Below, piece by piece: positions 59,401-64,000 of a stretch of 64,000 nt of DNA. Source of the DNA: Serratia marcescens (GTDB lineage: Bacteria; Pseudomonadota; Gammaproteobacteria; Enterobacterales; Enterobacteriaceae). The DNA is taken from the NCBI RefSeq assembly GCF_029846115.1, contig NZ_JARVZZ010000001.1:372001-436000 (forward strand), read 5' to 3'. The position numbers were made by a program, and so were the translations under genes. The notes below the pieces were generated by a model. The model did not search any database and had not been told where the DNA came from. It was given only the letters and a program-made list of their open reading frames with translations. Positions within the stretch are counted from its first letter, which is position 1. Each line of letters begins with the position of its first letter.

Positions 59401-62400
59401 CGCCAGCCGCTCCAGGTGATGGTGCGGGCAGAGATCCGCCTGCGGTTCATCCGGCGTGCAGTTCCAGCCATGCAACAACCGTTGCCGTTCGTTCTGCGGC
59501 AACAGCGCAAGCTGCGAAACCGGCAGCGGCGCCGCCAACGCGATGCCCTGCAGCACCTGGCGCAGATAGATCCCGTAGCGCTCGGCGGTTTCACGATCGA
59601 ACAACGCCGTGGCGTAATACAGCGAGCCGGCGATTTCTTCGCCGATCTCGGTCAGATCCAGCGTCATGTCATATTTCGCTGCGGCATAGCCGGCATCGAT
59701 CGCTTCCGCCTGCAGCCCCGGCAGGCCGATATCGTGCACCGAACCGTCCTGCCAGCTCAGCATCACCTGGAACAACGGGGTATGGCCGCGATGACGCGGC
59801 GGGTTCACCTGTTCAACCACCTGCTCGAAAGGCAGATCGCCATGGTCGCGCGCCGCCAGCAGCGTATCGCGCACGCGCAGCGCCAACGTCGACAAATCCG
59901 GATCGTCGGACAGATCGATGCGCAGCGCCAGGGTGCTGACGAAGAAGCCGATCATCGGTTCCGTTTCCAGCCGGCGACGGTTGGCCTCCGGCGTGCCGAT
60001 CACCAGATCGCGCTGCCCCGACAAACGGGACAGCACGACGCTCCACGCCGTCAGCAGCGTGATGAACAGCGTGCATCCCTGACGCAGGCTGAATTGCCTC
60101 AGCGCCGCGGTCAGCTCGGCATCGAGCGAGACCGCCACCCGATCCCCGGCAAATGACTGCACCGCCGGACGCGGACGGTCGGTCGGCAACGTCAACAGTG
60201 CCGGTGCATCGCCCAACGTCTGGCGCCAATAATCGGCCTGCTTCGACAACCGCGCAGGCTGCAGCCATTGCCGCTGCCAGTGGGCGTAATCCGCGTACTG
60301 CAACGCCAGCGGCGGCAGCGGTGACGGCTCGCCGCGACACAATGCGCCGTACAGCGCGCCCAGCTCCCGCAGCAGGATGCCGTTCGACCAGCCATCGGAA
60401 ATGATGTGGTGGCAGGTCAGCGCGAACAGCTGTTCCTCGTCGCTCAGCCGGATGAGGCTGGCGCGCACCAGCGGGCCGCCGGTCAGATCAAAGGGCGCTG
60501 CGACCTCTTCCCGTATCAGCGTGGCGGCGCGCGCCTGCGCATCCGCGACGCCGCGCAGATCGTGGATCGTCAGCGGCAAACCGGCGATCGGCAAAATGAG
60601 CGCCTGCGGCTGGCCGTCGCGGCTGATGAAGACGGTGCGCAACGCGTCGTGGCGCGCATAAAGCGCGTCGAGGCTGCTCTGCCAGGCGGCCAGATTCAGC
60701 GGCCCACGCAGCCGCAGCGCCAACGGCATGTGGTAAATTTCGCTCATGCCGTCCAGCTGGGTCAGGAACCACAGGCGCTGCTGAGCGAACGACAGCGGTA
60801 AGGCGGCATCGCGCGGCGCGGGCAGAATCGGCGGCAGGCTCTCCGCCTGCTTAATCTGGCGCGCCAACGCCTGCAGAACCGGGTTGGCGAACAGCGCCTG
60901 CAGTGATAACGGCAACCCGCTTTGCTGCAGGCGGTTGGCCAAACGCACCGCCAACAGAGAATGGCCGCCCAGAGCGAAGAAGCTGTCGTTGCGGCCAACC
61001 TGTTCCACGCCCAGCAGCTCTTCCCACAGCGCCGCCAGACGCTGCTCGACGTCCCCCTGCGGCGCCTCGTAGGCTTCTCGACGATAGGCCTCGCCCGACG
61101 GGTCGGGCAATGCGCGGCGATCGAGCTTACCGTTTGGCGACAGGGGCAGCGCCTCCAGCAGCACGCAAGCGGCCGGCACCATGTAATCCGGCAGCTTGTC
61201 GGCCAAATGCCGGCGCAGCGTCTCCGCCAACGACGCCTCATCGGCACCTGGCTGCGGCACCACCCAGGCGATCAGGCGTTTCTCACCGCCGTCGCCGCCG
61301 CGCGCATCCACCACGGCTTCGCGCACCTGCGGATGCGCGGCCAGCGCCGCCTCTATCTCGCCGCATTCGATACGGAAACCGCGGATCTTCACCTGCTGAT
61401 CGTTACGTCCCAGATACTCGATATTGCCGTCCGGCAGATAGCGAGCCACATCGCCGGTGCGGTACATGCGGCCGCCGTGACCGGCATCGAACGGATCGGC
61501 CAGGAAACGCTCCGCCGTCAGTTCAGGCCGGTTGAAATAGCCACGCGCCACCTGAATGCCGCCGATATACAGCTCGCCGACCGCCCCCAGCGGTACCGGC
61601 TGCCCTTGTTCATCAAGCAGATAGATCCGCGTGTTGGCCACCGGCCGCCCAATGGGCACCGACACCAGCCCAGATTGGCGGGTGCAGTGCCAGGCGGTCA
61701 CGTCCACCGCCGCTTCGGTCGGGCCATAGAGGTTATGCAACTCGACATGCGGCATCTGGCGGTAGAATTCGGCCACCAGTGAGGCGGGCAACGCCTCGCC
61801 GCTGCACATGACGCGCACCACCTGCCCGCAGCGGCGGCTCGCGCCTTCATACAGCAGGAAGCTTTGCAGCATAGACGGCACAAAGTGCAGCGTTGTCACG
61901 CCATACTGTTCGATGACGCGGCTCAGGTACTCCGGATCCTTGTGGCCTTCAGGGCGCGCCATTGCCAGACGCGCGCCATACATCAACGGCCAGAAGAATT
62001 CCCACACCGAGACGTCGAAGCCGAACGGCGTTTTCTGCAGCACCGTATCCGCCGGCGTCAATCCATAAGCCTGCTGCATCCAGAGCAGGCGGTTAACGAT
62101 GCCACGATGTTCATTCATCGCGCCTTTCGGTTTGCCGGTCGAGCCGGAGGTATAAATCACGTAGGCCAAATGGTTGGGCTGCGCGCGCGGCGCCGGGTTA
62201 TCGGCGTTCAGCTCGTCCGCCAACGATTCATCCAGCGCCAGCAGCGGCACCGCGTGTTCGCCCAGCGCCGCGCGGCCGGCGGCGTCCGCCAGCAGCAGCA
62301 CCGGATCGGCGTCCTGCAGGATATAGTGCAGACGCTCGCCCGGATAAGCCGGATCCAACGGCACATAGGCGCCGCCGGCCTTGAGGACGCCGAACAATGC

Positions 62401-64000
62401 CGTTACCATCGCCAGGCTGCGCTCGGCGCACACCGCCACGCGGCAATCCGGACCGACACCGCGCGCTATCAGCGCGTGCGCCAGGCGATTGGCCTGCGCA
62501 TTCAGCTGGGCGTAGCTCAGTTCGGCGCCGCCGCAAACCAGCGCCACGGCGTCCGGCGTGCGGCGCACCTGCGCTTCAAACAGCGCATGCAGGCAGACAT
62601 CCTGCGGATAAGGCTGCGCCGTTGCGTTCCAGCCATTGATCAACAAGGCGTACTCGTCGTCCGGCAGAATCGACAGTTCGCGCACCGGCATTTCCGGCGT
62701 GTGTTCCAGCGCATTCACCAGAGCGGTCAATGCCTGTTGCATATAGCGGCACACCCGTGCGGCGTCGATAGGATCGATGACCTGCGCCGTCAACGCCAGC
62801 GAATCCATGCCGTCGTCTACCGACAGCACGAACGGGTAGTTGGTGCGTTCGTCCGCGCCGATCAGGCTGACCCCTTCCGGCAGCGCCAATGCTTCCCCGT
62901 CGTTGTGGCGGTAGTTCAGCAGCGCACTGAACAGCGGCGCACCGTTTTTCACGCCGCTGCAGCGCTGCGCCAACGCCAGCGAGGCGTGCTCATGCGCCAG
63001 CAAGCCGCTCAGGCGCGCATGCGCCTGCCGCACCGACGCCTCAACGCTGCGCCCGTCCATATCCAGCCGCAGCGGCAGCGTATTGATGAATAGCCCCAGC
63101 GCCCGGTCGGCGCCTTCGCCCGATTCCATGCGGCCCAGCAGCACCGTGCCGAACACCACGGCATCACGCCCGCTGGTGCGCGCCAGCACCTGCGCCCAGG
63201 CCAGATGGCACAGGCTGGCCAGGCTGACGCCCAGCCGCTTCGCCTGTCGACGCAGGCCGGCATTCAGCGCAGGCGCCAACGCCAGGCGGCCGGTATTGGC
63301 GCACTGTCCGTCGCCGTGTACGTTGCCGAGCCCGAACGGCAGTACCGGTTCGTCGATATCCGCCAGCATGCCGCGGAAGAAACTCTCATGTTCCTGTTCG
63401 CTGAGCCCCAAACGCGCTTGCGCCACCGCATTGCGGAACGGCTGCGCGCTGCCCAGCGTATCCCCGCGCCCGGCCAGAATGGCGTTGACTTCTTCCCCCA
63501 TCATCGCCAGCGTCGAGTGGTCGCCAATCAGGTGGTGCCACTGCTGCAAGACGTACCAGCTGCCGTCGCTCTCTTCGGCGATGACGTAATACAGCAGCGG
63601 CGCCCGCGTCAGATCCTGACGGATCCGCCGGGGGTCGAAGCGCGCTTCCAGCTGACGGCCGACCGGCCCCGCGGCCGGATCCAGCGCCAGCTCGATCACC
63701 GCTAAGCGCGCCCGGCGCCAGACGACCTGTACCGGTTCGGACAGCCCCGCACCGACAAAGGCCGTGCGCAAAATGTCATGACGCTCCACCACCTGCTGCA
63801 TCGCCGCCAGCCAGCGATCGAAACGCGCCCGGCTGTCGAAGCGCAGCAGTGCCGACAGCAGGTAAGGGTCGCCCTCTTCCGCCAGCATGTGGTGGAACAA
63901 GATCCCTTCCTGCAACGGGGAAAGGGCATAGATATCCTGTACGTTGTCGATGCCCCCCTCCACACCGTCGACGATCTGATCGATCTCAGTCTGCGTCAGA
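50494..64000 (-). CDS. SwrA-like nonribosomal peptide synthetase, last four modules and thioesterase (5' partial)
   Basis: The frame is open through the right edge, so GTG 63963 is internal. Four modules are visible. Module 1 (about 60900-64000): dual epimerase/condensation domain (extended His motif HHMLAEEGD) then A domain with specificity residues DVWHMSLVDK, as in Ser activators. Module 2 (57730-60830): LCL-type C (HHIISDGWS), A residues DFWNVGMVHK, a Thr code. Module 3 (54580-57660): LCL-type C (HHIVSDGWS), A residues DPLVIGGTAK, unassigned. Module 4 (51410-54470): dual E/C (HHLLAERGD), A residues DAMFIGATFK, Ile/Val-like. Each module has a T domain (GGHSL). A thioesterase with GYSSGG (Ser near 51090) ends the chain. 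The order [D]-Ser-Thr-X-[D]... and the two dual domains match serrawettin W2 synthetase (D-Leu, Ser, Thr, D-Phe, Ile), a surfactant enzyme. Residues were read by hand; confirmation needs alignment. Confidence 0.85.
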   Translation of the reverse strand, partial: LTQTEIDQIVDGVEGGIDNVQDIYALSPLQEGILFHHMLAEEGDPYLLSALLRFDSRARFDRWLAAMQQVVERHDILRTAFVGAGLSEPVQVVWRRARLAVIELALDPAAGPVGRQLEARFDPRRIRQDLTRAPLLYYVIAEESDGSWYVLQQWHHLIGDHSTLAMMGEEVNAILAGRGDTLGSAQPFRNAVAQARLGLSEQEHESFFRGMLADIDEPVLPFGLGNVHGDGQCANTGRLALAPALNAGLRRQAKRLGVSLASLCHLAWAQVLARTSGRDAVVFGTVLLGRMESGEGADRALGLFINTLPLRLDMDGRSVEASVRQAHARLSGLLAHEHASLALAQRCSGVKNGAPLFSALLNYRHNDGEALALPEGVSLIGADERTNYPFVLSVDDGMDSLALTAQVIDPIDAARVCRYMQQALTALVNALEHTPEMPVRELSILPDDEYALLINGWNATAQPYPQDVCLHALFEAQVRRTPDAVALVCGGAELSYAQLNAQANRLAHALIARGVGPDCRVAVCAERSLAMVTALFGVLKAGGAYVPLDPAYPGERLHYILQDADPVLLLADAAGRAALGEHAVPLLALDESLADELNADNPAPRAQPNHLAYVIYTSGSTGKPKGAMNEHRGIVNRLLWMQQAYGLTPADTVLQKTPFGFDVSVWEFFWPLMYGARLAMARPEGHKDPEYLSRVIEQYGVTTLHFVPSMLQSFLLYEGASRRCGQVVRVMCSGEALPASLVAEFYRQMPHVELHNLYGPTEAAVDVTAWHCTRQSGLVSVPIGRPVANTRIYLLDEQGQPVPLGAVGELYIGGIQVARGYFNRPELTAERFLADPFDAGHGGRMYRTGDVARYLPDGNIEYLGRNDQQVKIRGFRIECGEIEAALAAHPQVREAVVDARGGDGGEKRLIAWVVPQPGADEASLAETLRRHLADKLPDYMVPAACVLLEALPLSPNGKLDRRALPDPSGEAYRREAYEAPQGDVEQRLAALWEELLGVEQVGRNDSFFALGGHSLLAVRLANRLQQSGLPLSLQALFANPVLQALARQIKQAESLPPILPAPRDAALPLSFAQQRLWFLTQLDGMSEIYHMPLALRLRGPLNLAAWQSSLDALYARHDALRTVFISRDGQPQALILPIAGLPLTIHDLRGVADAQARAATLIREEVAAPFDLTGGPLVRASLIRLSDEEQLFALTCHHIISDGWSNGILLRELGALYGALCRGEPSPLPPLALQYADYAHWQRQWLQPARLSKQADYWRQTLGDAPALLTLPTDRPRPAVQSFAGDRVAVSLDAELTAALRQFSLRQGCTLFITLLTAWSVVLSRLSGQRDLVIGTPEANRRRLETEPMIGFFVSTLALRIDLSDDPDLSTLALRVRDTLLAARDHGDLPFEQVVEQVNPPRHRGHTPLFQVMLSWQDGSVHDIGLPGLQAEAIDAGYAAAKYDMTLDLTEIGEEIAGSLYYATALFDRETAERYGIYLRQVLQGIALAAPLPVSQLALLPQNERQRLLHGWNCTPDEPQADLCPHHHLERLALRTPAAIAAVCGEERLSYRALNERANALAQVLIARGVGPDRLVALCAERGTPMLVGLLAILKAGGAYVPLDPAYTGERLEYILHDARPVLLLADAAGRSALSGADVPTMALEEDWGAEAANPQVEGLTAANLAYVIYTSGSTGKPKGVMVEHRQVERLFTATDAGFGFDAGDVWCLFHSFAFDFSVWEIWGAWRHGGRLVIVPQETARSAPAFYQLVCHQGVTVLNQTPSAFKAFIQAQDDTPHRLRYIVFGGEMLNPADLAPWYARNRPDAPRLINMYGITETTVHVTYREMSPADITGSGSPIGHRIPDLRLYLLDEHGQPVALGAVGELYVGGLGVARGYLNRPELNAQRFLDDPFVAGERMYRAGDLARYLPNGELEYLGRNDQQVKIRGFRIECGEVEAALLSHPEVRSVAVDAWQDNGGDKRLVAWAVPGEGEARETLALRLRQHLAGRLPDYMVPTAFVWLDALPLTTNGKLDKRALPAPELGAAARAVYEAPADERERLLASVWRQLLNVEHVGRHDDFFALGGHSLLAVQLANRVQQAGWRLPLSALFAAPVLQALAQWLEREGAAQPTAIVPTPRHGALPLSFAQQRLWFLSQMGGIGETYHIPLALRLDGELDAPAFQRSLDALYARHEALRSVFVCQDGQPQVRILPEAAMPLAYHDLRGEHQAEQRLHALAETAMKAPFDLEGGPLVRACLLQVSERRHLFLLTCHHIVSDGWSTGILMRELSALYGAFQRGEPSPLPPLAVHYVDYAVWQRQWLTQERLAEQAAFWRQTLGDAPALLTLPTDRPRPAMQSFAGGEVPLAIDAALTDALRRLSRQYGGTLFMTVLAAWSLVLSRMAGQQQVVIGTPEANRGRLEIEPLVGFFVSTLAMHVDLRGEPTLQILLERVRETVLAARENGDLPFEQVVEVVNPPRQLDATPLFQVMLAWQDGSVRDIALPGLQTADAGLSYDVAKFDMTLELAESGSGIVGSLNYASALFDRDTAVRYGVYLQQALRAMAADLTQPAARVDLLPAAERQLLLHDWNRTEREYPAQACVHQLFDEQARRTPQATALIDGEQLIRYAQLAERANRLAWRLIKAGVEPGQRVAVRFERSAALAIAQLAILKAGAAYVPVDPQLPAGRQNWIIADSGAVLLLNGGEDDAQIGVGVARLPQNDDADLPSGAPILASNSLDLAYIMYTSGSTGKPKGVMVPHQGINRLVINNGYAEFSDSDRIAFAINPAFDPATLEVWGALLNGAALVVVPPAVLLDASAFADLLTRQAITVLVLPTSLFNQHAHSIPATLAGLKYLISGGEAADPHAYTRVLKEGGRVQLINGYGPTEATTAATSAHITVAAGRHRLPIGRPIGNTRVYLLDEHRQPVPLGAIGELYIGGVGVALGYLNREDLTAERFLADPFNEGGRLYRTGDLARYLPDGNLDYCGRNDQQVKIRGFRIECSEIEVLLETHPAVREAVVDVRGAHPALIAWIVPQAEAEGRDLADELRRHLAAQLPDYMVPAACLMLADLPLTPNGKVDRHALPTPQAGDFARVGHEAPQGDTETLLAAIWGELLGLPNVGRHDNFFELGGHSLLAVKLIAELRRCGLTANVQTLFTAPTLASLAEALEARCEIEIPENLLRPDSARITPELLPLASLNQVEIDSIVARVPGGVANVQDIYVLSPLQEGILFHHLLAERGDPYLLSTLLRFEHRERLDRWRAAMQQVIDRHDILRTAFISEAIREPVQVVWRAAALPWTELTLDPAQGAIGEQLLARFDPQHARLDLSRAPLLNVVVAQDSDGSWWMLQQWHHLVGDHSTAALIEEEIATILAGKGAELGAPPPFRNAVAQARLSVSAQEHETFFRTMLADIEEPVLPFGLGNVRGDGKGVTTAHQPIDKALNERLRHQAKRLGVSLASLCHLAWAQVLARTSGQDHVVFGTVLLGRMQAGEGAERAMGLFINTLPLRLDIGDDDVVTAARQAHARLSGLLHHEHAPLALAQRCSGVAAGMPLFSALLNYRHNNGSELVLPEGMTLLSAQERTNYPFVLSVEDGGDSLGLTAQVSEPVPAARICGYMQQALASLAQALESQPTLPASELEILPPSERRLLLEEWNQTAEPYPAALCVHQLFERQAQRAPQAVAIVQGDRRIGYAALNAQANRLAHALIAHGIQPGERVATRLARSIDLVATQLAIFKAGAVYVPIDPQLPAARQQWILEDSGARLIVGEAADGDTLPLLRPVVSGGDENDPALSLSSGEVAYIMYTSGSTGLPKGVMTPHQGITRLVLNNRYAAFDATERVAYAANPAFDAATMEVWAALLNGGELVVIPAETVMDAARLSAALTQHRVTTLFLTTALFNQYVYSMGATLAQLRYLICGGEKEEPSAFERLLQEAGPVQLIHAYGPTEATTFATTAAIAEVQGATRLPIGKPIGNTRAYVLDARGRPAPLGAIGELYIGGVGVALGYLNRPELTAERFLNDPFNPGGRMYRTGDLVRYRADGNLEYQRRNDRQVKIRGFRIEMGEIEARLAAHPAVNEAVVDARCIGADTRLIAWISLRENVASDGLAGELRQHLAAQLPDYMLPAAFVWLAAMPLTPNGKIDRRALPAPEMAAAAGEAYEAPRGDTETLLAQAWAELLGLPQIGRHDNFFELGGHSLLAVRQASLAQQWGIALQVQAIFDHPVLADLAAHVEQRTGAQPLRALPARRSGQRPPVFFMPTGYGDHSYVYEIAKEIDADFPIYAVPWPEMADAPPATMEAMAEIVVGVIRQAQASGPYHLFGYSSGGILTYMVAERLQAEGEEVALVGLLDTMRPQQAMRDATQLFLSWLEVEHPTLEAALFARLQLLSVEEALAVLHGQGISTFLDDPLKEAALWRKRYHYATLVGASVIRPLGLNLHLFKAVEEMPGLLNDDLEAYWQRIKPAGYNRRDGSALGWEGHLPASAVTVNLVDGDHVTMMSEAANRRGLGERISAVLNTLVRR

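Noticed and set aside
63961..63963. GTG start for the NRPS
   Set aside because: The frame continues upstream with LTQTEIDQIVDGVEGG, matching the linker before the internal dual E/C domain, so the gene is cut by the window.

Overview
The window reads as a chromosomal segment of a Serratia species, most likely in the S. marcescens / S. surfactantfaciens group. The backbone follows the Enterobacterales order tldD - yhdP - rng - yhdE - mreDCB - csrD - acuI and accBC - yhdT - panF - prmA - dusB - fis. The GC-rich coding sequence and a right-hand NRPS with the domain layout of serrawettin W2 synthetase point to Serratia. No rRNA, IS element, prophage, CRISPR array or plasmid origin is visible.

Layout. 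(1) 1-455: tail of a membrane protein resembling an O-antigen ligase/PglL family member. (2) 510-15592, minus strand: a complete 18-gene aryl polyene (APE) cluster, apeA to apeR, in the canonical order. Most genes overlap or abut, so it looks like one long transcript. An 8-bp inverted repeat followed by a T-rich stretch separates the lipoprotein gene apeA from the other 17. (3) 16069-30242, minus strand: cdh, tldD, a nitrilase-family amidase, yhdP, rng, maf/yhdE, mreD, mreC, mreB and csrD. (4) 30447-35783, plus strand: acuI, msrP-msrQ, aroQ, accB and accC. (5) 36187-41732, plus strand: an unfamiliar four-gene operon inserted between accC and yhdT, which are neighbours in related enterobacteria. 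It encodes a cupin fused to a heme-oxygenase-like dimetal oxidase (HDO), a lactate/malate dehydrogenase-like enzyme, a 743-residue coiled-coil protein of unknown family and an MFS transporter. An aberrant tRNA-like sequence lies just downstream. This is the best candidate here for an undescribed system, probably a small-molecule biosynthesis and export unit. (6) 42224-46470: yhdT, panF, prmA, then dusB-fis behind a fis-type promoter with a GC-rich discriminator. (7) 46545-50450: a small membrane protein, a periplasmic Lys/Ala-rich protein, lpxO and lpxP (lipid A modification) and a class-I glutamine amidotransferase-like protein. (8) 50494-64000, minus strand: the last four modules and thioesterase of a large NRPS. 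Its 5' end lies beyond the window.

How the genes work together. The APE genes load an aryl acid onto an ACP, extend it with ketosynthase, ketoreductase and dehydratase pairs, then attach and export the polyene to the outer membrane. lpxO, lpxP, yhdP, cdh and the mre genes also concern the envelope. The NRPS visible order is [dual E/C]-A(Ser)-T, C-A(Thr)-T, C-A(unassigned)-T, [dual E/C]-A(Ile/Val-like)-T-TE. This matches modules 2-5 of a D-Leu/L-Ser/L-Thr/D-Phe/L-Ile surfactant (serrawettin W2). The assignment rests on domain order and hand-read specificity residues, not on a database search.

Gene starts were adjusted where an ATGA overlap, a Shine-Dalgarno sequence or the usual family length gave a better choice than the longest open frame.
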